A stretch of 64,000 nt of DNA from positions 10,092,788 through 10,156,787 of the forward strand of contig CM022673.1 in the NCBI GenBank assembly GCA_012295275.1, read 5' to 3'. The DNA comes from Chrysomallon squamiferum (lineage: Eukaryota; Mollusca; Gastropoda; Neomphalida; Peltospiridae). Under the pieces are notes generated by a model. The model ran no database searches and was not told the origin of the DNA. It worked only from the letters and a program-made list of their open reading frames with translations. Shown in pieces: positions 1 to 27,800 of the stretch (within the stretch, counting starts at the first letter, position 1; every line of letters begins with the position of its first letter). The position numbers and the translations under genes are program-made.

Positions 1-252
1 TCCAAGTAAATGCCAAATTTTAAACTAATTTAAGTATATGTGATGACAACAAATAACCCAAATTTATATTATTATATGTCTAATATTTTCAGTATTACTA
101 TACATCTTTTCCTACTTTTGAAATAATTTTTTAAAACTATTTTTAAATTAATTATTAACTTATTTTTATTTATTTATTTATTTTTATTTATTATTTTATT
201 TTATATATTTATTATTATTATTATTATTATTGTATTTGTTTAACAATTCTAG
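1..252 (+). other. CHD1L intron (5' end outside window)
   Basis: AT-rich sequence with TTTA/ATT runs at 160-232 and a polypyrimidine/CTAG acceptor at 245-252. No coding signal. The exon carrying the Walker A (GKT) motif must lie upstream of the window. Confidence 0.7.
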
Positions 253-12717
<12,465 letters not shown>

Positions 12718-12755
12718 ATGTATTCAAATATGCCTTTCCTTTCCAACCTTGTGAT

Positions 12756-12761
12756 AATAAA
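12756..12761 (+). terminator. CHD1L candidate polyadenylation signal
   Basis: AATAAA 39 bases after the stop codon, the nearest canonical signal. Further AATAAA hexamers follow near 13.2 kb, so a longer 3' UTR is possible. Confidence 0.45.
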
Positions 12762-13632
12762 AGACCCACGGTCACATAAATAATGATATTTACATACATG
12801 AATGAGTGTGTGATGGAGACACAGGCAGAATCAATGAAGAATGGATATCTGTTTTACTATACCTCAGCATATTTTTATATTAGTGGTTATTACATGTTTC
12901 TGTGACATATTAAAGAAGAAACCTGATGTCTGTCATTCCTTGGACAACTGTTTTAATTTTGGTTGTGTATTTTCATAAGCAAGAAAACACTTATCATTCT
13001 TTTTTATAAGCTGTGAGACTAGGAATAGCCTATGAATGCATTTCATAGAAGTAATAATACATCTGATATGCATCTTTATAATATTTTCAGATATATTATT
13101 GACAGCCTTTGTCATTGTTATTGTTTTCACTTTTTATATATGAGCTGTATTTTATACAGTGGCTTATTTTCTTTCTTTTTTTCTTTTTTTTAGACAGCAA
13201 ATAAGAAATAAACAAAATTATGACTTCTGTTATATTGATTTTTCATACAAATCTTTTCAAAAATGACAAAATATTTGGTTAAAATTCTTAGTAACTAGCA
13301 TTTTACACTCTTCAAAACACTGGACAACTGAACAGTAGGTGTTCCCCATCAATAGGCTTATTGAACTGTAACTTGACGGTATTCAGGATATTTATTATAA
13401 AATTATGTTTAATATTTTTTGACAGAAATACCACACCTCAAGGGAGATAAGAAATGTAATGCTATTTTATTGCCAATATTAATCTTTCTTTAGTTTTTTT
13501 TTATATTTTTATATTTTTATATTTTTCTAGATATTTAATCAAAAAATAAAAAAATGTTTTTTAAAAAAAACATCAAAATTATTGTAATTTTAATCTATCA
13601 GTTTCATTCTAAAACATGACTAAGAATGTTTA

Positions 13633-13663
<31 letters not shown>

Positions 13664-14778
13664 ACTTCCAGTAGTTTACTAGATTAACACTGAAGTAAAT
13701 TTATTTAAAGTCAAATTTTATAGTAATTTGTTACTGATAATTTCATTAGTAATTGCAAAATATGATATCGTATTTTAGTTTTTTCAGTTTAAATTTACAC
13801 ATTTTAGTATTTCATTTAAGACACATTTTATTGTTAATGTCACTAAATAGAATAAAATTTAAAAAAAAAAAGGATTAGTTAAATAGTTTGTTTTTATTTC
13901 TGTCAACAATAGACATATTTTGAATGAAATTACATGTACACTAACCAGATGAGAGACACATTTAGAATGACTTCTAGGTTTAATGACTTATTAAAAAGGC
14001 ATTTTACATACATCCATGTGTGCATCTTCATACAAACAGACACACACACACACACACACACACTCACACATATACATACATGGATTATTTAAAACCTCAT
14101 CCTGCAAAGGTTAGAGTGCTCATTTCAGCAAGGGTTTGCCATTCAGCTTGAGCAGGATAAAGCTGATATCTCAAGAAAGTATGAAAACTCACCTGTTTTG
14201 TTGTCACTATGTCAAAACAAAATAGTTCTTAACAATTTATTTGTTATTTTTTAAATGAAAACTGTTTTCCAAAATGATATCTAAATCATCAATTAATGAC
14301 TAAAGAATTAAATTTAGACTTCATATACACACACACATATTATTTAAGTAAAAATAGTTCCTTTACAAATAGCTATACATACTGAAAATACAAAAATTAA
14401 CCATCATAATTTGTCACTATTTATACTGACTGCACAATAAAATTACATACATATATATTAGAATAAACCAAAAATTGATCTCTCTATACAGATGGGCAAT
14501 ATAAATGAATTAAAATGATTCAATCTTTGTAAGATATCAAAACCATATTTGATCTACTGCTAACCTCACATTTTTGTTTGTTTTTCTTTCTTTCTTACTC
14601 TTTTTTATTTTATTATTATTTTTTAGATATTTCTTTTATTTTTATTTATTTATTTTTTTTTTTTTTTTTTTACGGTTAGTTCAGATATGAATAACACATA
14701 AAGAAGTTAATTGCGGTTTGTTTTAATTAATTAAATAGATAAGATAAGTGATGAAATGTGCGTGTATGGCAAAAAAAA

Positions 14779-14813
<35 letters not shown>

Positions 14814-15225
14814 ATACGCGCAGCACATGCATATATTAATATTTGTAGTGTCACGTGACTCGATAGCAGACGAAAACATCTGCGTTAACATAAAAGTTCA
14901 TATATTATTTCTTTTTCATTAGTTTACTTTACAGTGTGCCTTTTAAGAAGTAATATAATCATAAATATATAATGCATAATAGTATTAGTATGATTAAAAC
15001 GATGCAGTTAATAATCTTTTAATTAATTAAACGTACTTTTACTCTGAGTTGTCGCCCTTAGGCTTAAGTTTACTTGATGCCGAAATTGGATTTAGCCGAT
15101 TAGTTATAAGTATAATTGAACATGCAGAATACCAGTTTAATTTAGACATTTAAATAAATTATAGTCCGAATATAAGGAGTATTTCAAAATTTCTTTTTAA
15201 AAAAAAAAATTCTAATAATGAATAA
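12762..15225. other. CHD1L-M1AP intergenic region
   Basis: AT-rich spacer with an ATT run (about 13633-13661), a CA run (about 14039-14065), a poly-T run near 14650-14672 and an ATA run (about 14788-14806). The last 400 bases are more complex and should hold the M1AP promoter and 5' UTR. No open frame or homology is recognisable. Confidence 0.6.
14850..14859. promoter_or_regulatory. GTCACGTGAC palindrome upstream of M1AP
   Basis: A perfect 10-bp palindrome with an E-box core (CACGTG), about 370 bp before the M1AP start codon. In animals this extended form is bound by USF/MITF-TFE class bHLH-ZIP factors. That it drives M1AP is only inferred from position. Confidence 0.4.
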
Positions 15226-15286
15226 ATGGCAGATTGTAACATTCAACAAAAACACCTTTCCCGATCTCTCTTGGGACGACAGCCAG
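15226..15286 (+). CDS. M1AP: M1AP exon 1
   Basis: Encodes MADCNIQQKHLSRSLLGRQP and ends in phase 1 at CCAG|GTATCA. An upstream ATG at 15218 is followed directly by TAA, so 15226 is the likely start. Short poorly conserved N-termini make this exon less certain than the others. Confidence 0.75.
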
Positions 15287-16726
15287 GTATCAATGATTAT
15301 TAAAAGAAATACATTTAAATATATATTATTTATGTTACATTATACTAAGAATAAATAATTGAATTTTGTGTCAAATACCATTGTTTAATAAAATAAAAGT
15401 TTATTAGAACAAAAATCAATAATTAATTTTATTACTCATTTATTATTACAAATTTTATAGCATGATGTTCTGATTATTTATATTTCTTCTTAACAAGCAT
15501 TAAACTAACACTTTTGCCTATAATAAAATATATCAAATTTGTAAGTATTTTACAACAAAAATATTATTTGATAAATATTCTTTTTAATTGTTATTCAGTT
15601 CTTTACTTACTATTCTGGTGAAATATCAAATAATATTATTTTATAAACAAGTTATGTTTTGTCCATTATTTTATTTTTTTTATTTTTATTTTTTTTTAAT
15701 GTGTCTTATTTTTATAACAAATGTTATGCCTTACTAATTATGTAATCCTTATTAAATTAATTTTATTTATATTCATAGCTATTATAAAATGTATTTTTAA
15801 TTTATATCTGGAAATCACATTTTTATATTTATGCAATAATTGCAGCCCGTGCCATACTAATAGATGCAAGCTGTCCATTTAATGAAGATCTGTGCGACAT
15901 AATATGTGAATCTTTAGAAAATCTGTTTTGTCTTGCCTGTAATTTAGCTGGGCCCTCTCGAATACCATATGTCAGCATTTTCCTACTCACAGATGTAACT
16001 GAGGTATGTACAATAATTATCTTATTGTTGTATTAGCAGGTACATCAGCACTAAATTATTACACTAACTTTGGTGTTGCATTTGCACTGGTTAAGGCATG
16101 TTTGTTTAGCCTCTGGAATCAAAACCTGGGACCTTTTCAAATCCTGTGTTAATTAGGAATGTGTGAGAAAACTTCACAAACTGATCTGTCTTAAACAGAC
16201 AGGTCAGGCTTATATAAAAGTGTTCGCATGAGAGATGAACTACTTGATTCTCTAAAATACTTTATTTCCACATGGAATTTCTTTTTGCCTGCTCTGAGCA
16301 GTCCCAAACCTAATATTGCAAATGATTCTGAGAGTTTTTTACCCAGCAACAAATGATTACAGTAAACATTTATACCGGTATTAAAAAAGAAATTCTCAAG
16401 TATTAAATTGGCAAATTTTATTTAAAAGATTCATTTTAAAGTAATGTCAGAGTGTCAGTTTTTTGTTGCTGAAATTTTTACTGCAGGAGAAATGAATGTC
16501 AAGTTCACTGCTTAAGCAGTTTTTAAAGGTGGCAAAGCTTCTTTCATTATTCATTATTAATTTGAATTATTCCTTTATTTGTCTCATGTCTGACAGCTGG
16601 ATTTTCCATGCAGCATGTAATTATATTAAAACAGTTAGTGCAAGAATTTGTGAACTTTGGAAGGGCTATTAATATTACTGTAGTTTTAAATTGGATATAA
16701 TAAAATTCTGATAAATCTGATAACTC

Positions 16727-16764
<38 letters not shown>

Positions 16765-17213
16765 TTTTTGATGTCACTGGCAAATAATAACCACAATCAA
16801 ATGTTCTTAATATAAATTTTAAAAATGCTTCTTCAGGATGGTAATAATTCCTCCTAGATTTGTGAACCTTAGGTTTTTTATTCTGTATTAAAGTATGGAT
16901 AAACACATTTAATGAAATTTACAGAATAGTTTTGCCTAAACTAGAATAATTTTTATCCAATTTTATTGTAATTTTATGTTCACAGCTTATGAAATATAAA
17001 AATAAATATATTTGTGGGTCAAAGATCAGTATTGTCTACTTCAGTAAAATCATAAAATCTAACAGGATTGTGTACTTTACAAAATCAGTATAAGCCACAT
17101 TAAATCCATAATTGTTTGGGATGAAAGGATTTTATTATTTACATTCATAGAAGGACCAGGCCTTTTAAATTTTTTATTAATTTATTTATTTACATATTTA
17201 TATTATTATTTAT

Positions 17214-17249
<36 letters not shown>

Positions 17250-17664
17250 TTATTATTATTTTTTTTATATATATATATTTTTATTTTTATTTTTTTTATT
17301 TAACTATTGGTTTTACACTGTTGGAAATTGGCTTAAAGAGAAATACACACATATATATTTACTTACAAAAGTAAATGTCAGACCCAGACTGGAATATTGT
17401 TATCACTTAAACGTGCAATTGTTCAAGTTGGCATGTGAAATAGAAAATTGAGTGTTGGCCTACTGATTGTACAAGGTTTAAATAATACAGTGTTTACTTG
17501 ACAAAACTGATTTAACTGTTCATTTTTTTCTTTTCTTTTTTTCCTATTTTCTTCTTCTTATTATTATTACTATTTTTTTCTGTTATTGTTGCAAAAATTG
17601 GACAGCCTTTTGAGATTATTTTGGTTTATGAAGCCATAAAATCCAGAACTAGCTCATTTTATTT

Positions 17665-17703
<39 letters not shown>

Positions 17704-18354
17704 ATGTGTGTGTTCTACAACTGAAAATATGCTTCATATTTAAATGTGTATAAATTGAAATAAAAAATTTGGTTCACAGAATCCATTAATTCAGATATTA
17801 ATCAGATGAGTTAATTGTAGATTACTCTGTTAAAGTATTGATATCCAAATTAACATCAGTACTAAATTTGATTATCCTTTTTAATTAAATAAATTTTCAT
17901 TGTCATTATCATCTTCATCATCATCATTATTATTATTATTATTAATATTATTGTTGTGGTTGTGGTTGTTGTTGTTGTCATTAATATTATTATTGTTGTT
18001 ACTATTATTATTATTAAATTAATTCTTTTGATTCAGTGTTTACTGCCGCTGTACTATGTAAAATCAAACTTCACTCGAATTCACAATGCTTTAATTCAGT
18101 TAAAAAAAACTGTAAGTGACATGGGTCGACTTCCAAGTCGAGATAATATTTCATTCATAACCGGTATTCAAAATGCCAGTGAACAGTATAGAAGACAACA
18201 AAAAACAGTGTGTCAGGTATTTCAATCAGCTTTTTAAACTTTATAATTGAATGGATAAAAGTCTGTAATTAATTATGCTCCAGGTATATGTTAATATGTT
18301 TCAATGCAGATAACTCAGTTTGTCTAATCTTGTAATTTAGGATAAATAAAAAAG

Positions 18355-18411
<57 letters not shown>

Positions 18412-21400
18412 GTCATCATCATCATTTTATTAATATGGATTTTAACACAGTGTGTTTTTGTAAATATATTTTAAAAGACCATATTCTTTCTATCTTTGTT
18501 TCATTCCACTGTCTAATAATATTATTTTTGTTTACTTTTTTTTCAAATTGTTCAAAAAAATTAGTAATTTAATTTAAAACACACTTAAGTTTGCCTAATT
18601 GTATTTCTTTTCAAAATATATTTAGGTTGGTACAAATTTCAATCAGCTAGAAATTATTATACTGTCATGCCAGAGTCCACATTTTCTGCAGCAGCAGCTA
18701 GAATCAGTAGTGCCCTCTGTAGAGCTTCAACATCTTAAGGTAATCAAATTTTGATAAATGTATTCTTCTGAATTAACCTGTGAACTTGGAGCATGTCAGC
18801 CAAATAAGTGTCATCTCCTGCTGAAGCACTAAGTGCAGATTTGATCAGTTTATCAAAATGGAATTAGCTACCATTAAAACCTCTCTTCTACAGATTTATT
18901 CCAAACGAAGATAATAATCAGTATGTTATACACTGAAACTGAATGTGTGTATGTATTTGTGTTAGTGTGTGTAAGTTTCTATGTATGTGGGATCTGTGTC
19001 TGTGTGTTTTTGCAGTTTTTGTGTGTGTTTTTATATTTGCATCAATGATATATTTTAAATCTTAAATAAAAATATCAGAGGTTAATAAGTACAATGATTT
19101 TGGATGAATTAATAACAAGCATCTATTTTGAGAAATTAATTATTGAACTTCCCAAAGTGTACATTCTGGCAAAAGATTATTTTGTTGAAATGTTAATTAG
19201 GTTCATGTTATTTTGAAAGTTATATCTGTCATAATTATAGATTCTCTTCTTTTATGAAATCTTAGATTTGTCGTTGATTTTGACACAGAAAACCTTTATT
19301 TTCTTTCTTTCTTACAAAAATTTTCATTAAAAATTATAAAAACTCTAATTTAAAAATGACATTTTTTTGTGAATTCATAAATTCAATGATTTAATTATAT
19401 TCACAAAACAAAGAAATCATTAATACATACTTTATTTCATATTATGGTAGCAAATATCATGATATGACTTAGCTAATCATTATTTACATGTACTGTCAGT
19501 ATTTAATGTATCGTGTAATGGATTTTCACGAAGAAACGTATTACTCTTTTCACATGTGTTTAAGATGTTTAATTTGTTTTACGTCTTCAGTGGTTATTTA
19601 AATTTTTCTTCCCACACATCCTTTCAGTCATAAAAATACAAAGACATAAGTATATTAACACATAAATAAGGCCACTTCAGATTCTTAATAACATTTAAAT
19701 GGATTATTACATGAATAACACTATAAACATTGACACATTTATCATCTTGTAGCATAAACTTTGTATTTTTTCTAAACACTGTGAGCTGAAGGCTTAAAGT
19801 AAACATTGTTACCATTGTATATGTGCACTGGCAAACATCTTTCATTATAAGTTTTCTGATCACCATTAAGATTTTAATGATTTTTATATCAAACTTTTCA
19901 CTGCACTCATATTAAGTGAAGCAAACTTTGTGTGTTTCCTGAAATACTTTTATCTGGTTACTTTTATCTCATTTAATTCTTTTAAATGTTTTTTCTTTTC
20001 AATTAACTTTTAAAAAAAAAAAAATTAAAATAAAATAAAATAAAATTGTGACAAAGGAATTTTAAAGTTCAACTCTGAACTAATAGTATTTGGTTTGCTT
20101 ACACAAATTTCAAAATGTCTTGTCAATCCCTTCAGTTTAAAAAAAAAAATTAAAATAAAAACAATTTAAAAAAATCATTTTTATGATTTAATCAATTAAG
20201 GCCATGTAATAGTACTTATAAAATTTTTTCTTCTTCTTCTGCAGTTTACCTCAGCCTAATATATAACAGATATTAAAGAGAATGCAATAAAGAAGGAATC
20301 CCAAAAAATAAAAATAAATAAATAAATAAACTAAATGATGCAGTACATCATAAATACATCTATTTCATTGCAGTTAAAAAGACCAATCTCTGCATAAACC
20401 TTGAGAATGCAACTGCAGTAAATAAAATAAAAGTGAAAAAGAATGTTTCATGTTAACATACATGGATTTTATGGTGATAACAATGGAGATTTCTTTTAAA
20501 AAACAGGATTATTATTATTACTATTTTTATGACATGTCAAAATATATCTCTGAACAATGATTTGCTGGGTATGTTAGTGGGTTGTGGATTATCAGAATTT
20601 AGAAATAGTGTGGTGAAACCACTCCTCATCTCTAGAGTTGATAAGATGAAATGACAAACACAGGCTTAAGAGTCATTCTCAGTACTTAGCAAGTTACACT
20701 GACATGTTGCTTGCAGCATATTTGTACTTTTAGCAACTTCATTTGTCATATAAGAAATGTTATGAAGATGTTATATTTAAAATATGGCCCCTTTTTTCAG
20801 CACTAATCATCTTTTTCAACCAATCAATATATATTTTATTGTTAGGTCAATTAACATGACACACAATTTCATCTTTTATTACTTCATTAGATATTTTCAG
20901 TTTGATTTGGTTTCCTTTTTGTTTATATATTCTTTTTTTTTTTTCCAAAGGTTTATGTTAATTATAAATTTAACTGTATAGTAAATTCATCTTTATTGGA
21001 GTTTAATATCCTTCTCGCAATAACAAAACAACAAATAAAAATATATTTAATAAAAAAGAAAATCTTAATTATTAGAATTGTTTTGTATGCTAAAAGTTGC
21101 ATATTAAGAATTTGAAATATTGAATAATCACTGTATTAGTTATTAAACTAAATGGTAATTTAAAATTTATTTGTATTAAATGAAATGACTAAGTACAGAT
21201 TTTATTTTGTCTAGCGCATTGTTTGTGTTACCATTACACTGAAGTCTATGGTTGAAGCACTTGAAGGTTTTGACGAAAGCCCAAGTAGTGTAGAATCAGC
21301 ACATTCAGTTTCCAGTCATCTTGGAGAGCTTGTGGATACAGTGACATTAGATGCAGGCAAGTTCTGTCTACATCATACACATTCCACAATATTTCAACTA

Positions 21401-21460
21401 AAATTTTCTTACTTCAAATTTGGATGAACTGCAAATTGTTCTTTCTCTCTTTCTTTTATT

Positions 21461-21520
<60 letters not shown>

Positions 21521-21864
21521 TATTTTTTTATTTTATTTGTAGTAATTAAAACAGCCTAAATATTTTTCTCACAGTGATTTAATTTTTAAGGATAATAGCA
21601 AGATGTACACTTTGCTGAATATTTTATTAAAACAAGCTTTTTTATTGTTTTTATTCCAATGATTTAAATGTTTTGTATTTTATCAATTATTTAAAAAAAA
21701 TAAAAAAAAAAACGAAATAATTAATTCTTTTGTTATTTTATTATTATTAATTGTTAACTTTATTTTATTTTATTTATTATTATTAATATTATCTTTTTTT
21801 TAATGGTCAGTTTGCTTGTTTGCTTTTTTTATTATTATTATTTTTGATTTATATTTTTATTTTA

Positions 21865-21895
<31 letters not shown>

Positions 21896-24800
21896 TTATT
21901 TTTTTTTTTGTTAACTAAATCTGTCTGAAGACATTTTTTGTCGTTGTTTCCATTGATTATTTTAAAAATTGTTTTCTCTAATCCTCCTGACAATTCATGT
22001 TAGTGTTTATTATGTTCTGAGCCTCTCCTAAAGAAATTAGATAAGCAATAATCTTCTGAAAGTCTGTCTTCATCTCTTTCATTGAGTGAAGAATGAAAAC
22101 TTCTTTAGAAACACCTCCACACACTAAATGTTATCAGTTATTAGGAATCAAACTAATCCAGGAAAATCTGCCTCCAGTTGTCTCTTTGTTTGTTTATTGT
22201 GTTGTTTTTTCTGTTTTGTTTTTTATTTGTTTTCTTTCTTTCTTTTTATATATATAATAGATTGATCTGCAATCAAACACATCTCAAGTAACTGTTCTAT
22301 CATGAAGCAATAAATCAGTCCTTGAACAGAGAACTTGAAAATATTATCTAAGGAAAGACCAACACAACTGAATAATACAGTTTCAATAAAAATAAAAATA
22401 AAAAATAAAAAATATATAATATATATAACAAAATATAAAAAAATAATTTCATAATATTTTTAATAATGGGTGGGTTTTTTTTTTTTTTTAGAGGCTTTTT
22501 TGTTTGTTTTGGGGTTTTTTGTTGCTTTTCTTTTTCTTTTTTTTGGTTTTATATGTTCATTTCCCATATCTCCCATTTTGATTACAATGATCTCTATTGC
22601 TTGTTAAGATTACAATAATCTTTTATCTCCAGTTTTAATTTTCAATTTCTCCATTTATTCATTAATAAAAAAAAAAAAAAAAAAACATATTCGGTTTAAT
22701 TCCTCAAGGATTTCATGTTGTTTTTTTATTTCATTTCAGCAAAAATATTCCTCCCTTAACAATTCATAATGCAATTTTAGTTTTAATTTATTTCCTCTTA
22801 GTGTCTTCTTAGGTTTTATTAAGTATGCAATATTGGTTTATGTTTGTTTTGTGGCATATGTATTTGTTATTAATTTTAATTATTAATTGTAATACAGATA
22901 TTTTCATTTAGTGTTATTTAAGATGTATCTAATATGTTAGCTGATCCATTCTTTTCAAATATATTTTCAGAAATTCACTTCCAGTTTGTGGAACTGTTAA
23001 TACCACATATGTCATAGAGTTTCCATCAACATTAATTGTATCTGAATAAACTATATATGTAATTGTATTTAAATTGTTATCATCACTGTAATCAACATGA
23101 CTGTCATTATAAATTAAATTCAAAAGTCATTTCTCTTTCCAGATCAGTTAAGTTTACAAAACTTTTTTCATGGCTGGCTGATGGATTCAGGATGTGACAG
23201 TGAATATCTACAAGTAATACTCCCTCCTGCTGCACCAGGTTTGAAACACTAATACAGTATTTAGCAAAACTCTGGTGATAATCATTTGTTCTGTAAAGCT
23301 TGACTGGACTGATTGCATTACAGACTGTCACACAATTACAAATGATTACGATAAGCTGCAATTACTTGGCTTTTTAAAAATATATTAAATTCGATTCAGT
23401 AGGAGATAAGAAATATTTTTGAAGTCACTGAATGAATGTTTAATTACATTTTGATATGAATGGTAGTGGTTTGTCAAATGTATGGTTTTGTTGTTGTTTG
23501 TCTTTCTGTAATTTATTATTTATAATATGATGGAGGAAACCTGTTTCTGCCACTTCATGGACTGCCCTCACTGAATAGTTTCATATGCACTATTTCATAT
23601 TTAGGAAAATGCATTACATGGCCTTTGAAAAGCCATGGACAACTTTTTACATGAAGTGGGCCACATGAGACATGGCTCATCATCAGGTGAGCTACACTGC
23701 TAAAAAAACTCAATTTCAGTAAATGTTATTTTCATCTTGAAATTAGGTGTGCCATTCAGAAAGCCCTTGACTGCCATAAAGGAAAATAATACTTTAAGAG
23801 TACATCTCTGAGCTGCAATCCACTCCTTCATAATCTAATTCCATACAGATGTACTACTTTTAGTATAGCTGAAAATTAAAATACTAAACTATTTCAAAGT
23901 ATTTTTTTTTCGAATCTACATTTACAAATAATAGCATTCTTAATAACTTTCATATGGATTATCACTATGTCAGATGCTTTTAGTAAACAAACTAATATCA
24001 TTCTAAAAAAATTAGGTTGATATAATCTACACTGATGTACAAATAAAAGGTGATTTAGAATTCACATACTTTTTTCCTTTTTTTGTTGTTGATTTCTTTG
24101 TAATATATGTTTTGATTTGTAACTTATATTGTTCTCATCATTTAAAAGAATGAAAAAAGATGATTTATTTAAATATGTTTGTATATATATCACTGAAGAC
24201 AAATAGCAATAATTATTTTATCAGCATGAACTATTAATATGTCAACATGCTATTATTAATAAATATCATGACATTCTAATAATCTCCTTATTTTTCTTTT
24301 TTACTTTTATCAACATTTGCTCATTACATTTCCACCAGCAGTATTCTTCTCATTTTTTTTCAATAATGGTTTATTATATTTATAATTCTTTGCATCAGTG
24401 ACTAGGATATGTCAGCCTTTGTGTTAAAACCAAAGGTATATGTCAGCCTTTGTTATAGAACCAACATCCATTAAATAAGATAAAGCATTTATTAATTACA
24501 TACCTTTCAGAAACTTGCAGTGCTTTCTAATTTAATGTTTTTGGGTGTATCAGGAAATATGGATCAGTGTATGTTGCTGTCAGATTCCCCTCAGATTTCT
24601 GTAAATCCATTTAGAAATATAATATACAAATAAACTTAATAAAAAATATATAGTGGTTGTAAAGTAATATATCAGTAGGTATTTTTATTGTTTTCTATTA
24701 AATAAAAAATATAAATAAATAAACAAACAAACATATAAGAGTGTAAAAGATTATTTTAATATTAATGTTATTAACCATAATATTGGACTAAAAACTATTT

Positions 24801-27800
24801 GTTTACATTATTTTAAAAAACTACTTTTAAAATTTTACTGGTAAATGAAGTACATATTTCAATGATTTATTTTATGGGAATATTTTTCTCTAGTTTAAAC
24901 AAAAGCTGTATGTATGGTGTTAAGATTTTGAGAACTTTCTATTTTGTTTTAATCTGTTTTATAAATATTTTTCTTGATCAGTTAATCCCTGTAGTCATAT
25001 AGATTATGTTAATATTTCTGCAGCCATGTAAACAGACAAATGGTGATTGTAAACAGTTTACTTGATCAGCAGTACTGTAAATATGGCATTTTGACTATAA
25101 ATACTCTGTAATATTTATTATTAAGAAAAATATTCACTAAAACATTATACATATGCAGAATAAACTAAATTCTCATAGTATACAAGTGATGCTTTAAGCA
25201 AAAAAAAGAAAAATATTATTAACAATAATAATAATAATTTAATTTTTATAATTAATGTAAATAAAAAAATAAAACATTATGGTTTATGGAAATTCAAAAA
25301 ACAAAACAAAAGCAAAAGAAAAGAAAAGTAAAGAAAAAAGCAGATTGCTAATGTATGTTCAAAGTAAAAAAGGAAATCTTAAATAACATTATTAATTATG
25401 TAGCTATTATAAATATGTATCTGTAGACATTGTCAGAATGTTTACCCTTAGAATAAATATCTATTCATTTGGTTCTATGGCAGAAGAGATGTTAATATCT
25501 CACAGAGTTCACAAAGGTTGATTAATTCTTGAATGCTTGCATTTCAAACTAATAAACCTATTGAAATCTGTAGCTGTTTTTAACACTGAGATAAACTCCT
25601 TTAGTCCATGACAGAAAACAAAAATGAACTATTTACTGGAATCTTTGTTACTGATGAACTGAATGACATGCACCACAATGATAGTGAATGTGTGTTTAAG
25701 TTCAATGTGGCATGCTTGTTTATGTTCTAAGAAATGAAAGAGCTTGATCTTTTCTCATATTTCAACTTGGATTGTAGGCCTGGGTATAATAGTTGAATTT
25801 TTTTTATTTCAAGAAATATCTGATAGTATCTGCTTTTGACGTTAATAAAGATGAAATATTTGTTTTTTTATTATCTTTTATTTTCTTCCATAACTGTTTC
25901 TTCTTCAGTATCTTTTTTTTTTTTTTTTTTTCAGTAAGTTTTTGTTAGAATTGTTTCTCAGTTCAGCTTAAATGACATTAGTCCTGATAATGAAATGTAT
26001 GAAATAAATCATATTTCCAATGGTTTAAACAGGCTGTGGCTTTACTGGTAAATGAAGTACATATTTCACAATAAAACTGATTCACTGACTGATATATTTT
26101 ATGGGAATATTTTTCTCTGATTTAAACAAAAGCTTTATCTGTGGTGTTAACAGGTATTAAAGTATTATTTCTAGTCATACATAAGTATTATTTATGTATC
26201 CTAAACAGTTGCTGAGTTTAGAAAGTAAAGAAACCTGAATATTCAGAGATATGATGTGTTTAATTTTCTCAGAAGAATTGTTAGAATTTTAATTCTAATG
26301 TACTTTGGATCAGTCCTTCATGGGGTGTTTTTTCAGTTATTTTCCATTTCAGTGAATGGTTTATCAAAGATGTGTTTATTCTTGGTTCTGGAGAAGAATT
26401 TATAAAATATTCCTTTGTTTTAACTCACAATAGAAAATCCAGAATGGCGACTCTATCCATATCTATCATTATTGCATAAATTTGTTTTATGTGTAGTAAT
26501 ATTAATAAAAATATTAATATACTACTAATATTTTGCTCTGTAGGAGAAGATGTGTATTAAAAAGAAAACAAAAAACCCCAAACCATATAACAGCAGTAGT
26601 GTTTTCCTTTTATCACTGTACAAAAATGACACATCTATCGATACATTACTGGTATGAAATTATTATTATTGTTATTTTTTAACATATCTCTTAAAGATTT
26701 TGAAGATGTTGTTATCAAATGTGATATGCAGGAAAGGCTCATCAACCCAGCACAGTTACCATGTAGTGAAACCTTTGTGAGTAAAAAAATATTTATTTTC
26801 TTAGAGAATGAACAAGATTTAGACCATTAATGTATCAACAAGCATAAAATTATTATGGATGAACCATTTAGTTGTGAAATATATTTATAATCTTTTTTAT
26901 TATTATAAATAAGGAGTAGTATCTCAGTCACTAACAAAGTAGGTTAGGGAATAATTATTTTTAAAATCAGTCAAGCACAATTAAATACCTTCAGGTGTGA
27001 GTCATTTGTGTTAACAAAATTGCAGTAGGATTCAAATGACTAATAGAACAAGATAGTGTAAGGCAACATGTCATGCCAAAAAAGCATCTAATGATTCTTT
27101 GGAGCCAAGTTTAAAACTTTCTGTTTTCAATACAGATATGTGAACTAAAATATTTTTTGTATTGTTTGACAGTGATGATAGTATAAAAAAAAATCAATGA
27201 AAGAAATGACAGTAGTGAAAAAGTAGACACAACAAAAAAGGAAAAATCGTCATCATCATATTTATAGCATTTATTTATTATGCTTTTAGTAATTTGTTTT
27301 TCTTTTAAGATAATAGTTAAATATTATTTTTTGTTCAACAATAAGTGGCACTGAATCTTCGTTTTTTCTGTTTTAAATATATTTATTTATATTTTTCTTT
27401 ATTCTTTTTTTTTTTTTTTAATTGGTATTATCATTATTTATTTGGTTAACTTGTGTGTTAGAGAGTTTATTGTTTATTTATATTCCTAATAATTTTAATT
27501 TCTTTTTCTTTTCTTTTCTTTTATATTTAAATTCACCTTGACCTAGATTTGTAAGCCTTATTCTATAATAATATTTTTATAGAGTTATATAATATTTTAT
27601 ATAATTAAACAGATTAAACCAATGCTGGTTTTGACAAAGTACATTTCATTTTGTGAAATGATTATGTTCTATTTTCTGGTCATGCTACCAGCCCACATTG
27701 GAGATCCATAAATTCATTAACATGAGACAGTTGATTATTGATTTCATAATGATTTTGAAATCATTTGCTTTTACTGTGTACTCATGATTGTCTGGCATTG

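Noticed and set aside
22929-23361. Two minus-strand frames across M1AP exon 6
   Set aside because: The + strand here encodes LQNFFHGWLMDSG with proper splice sites, so the minus frames are shadows.
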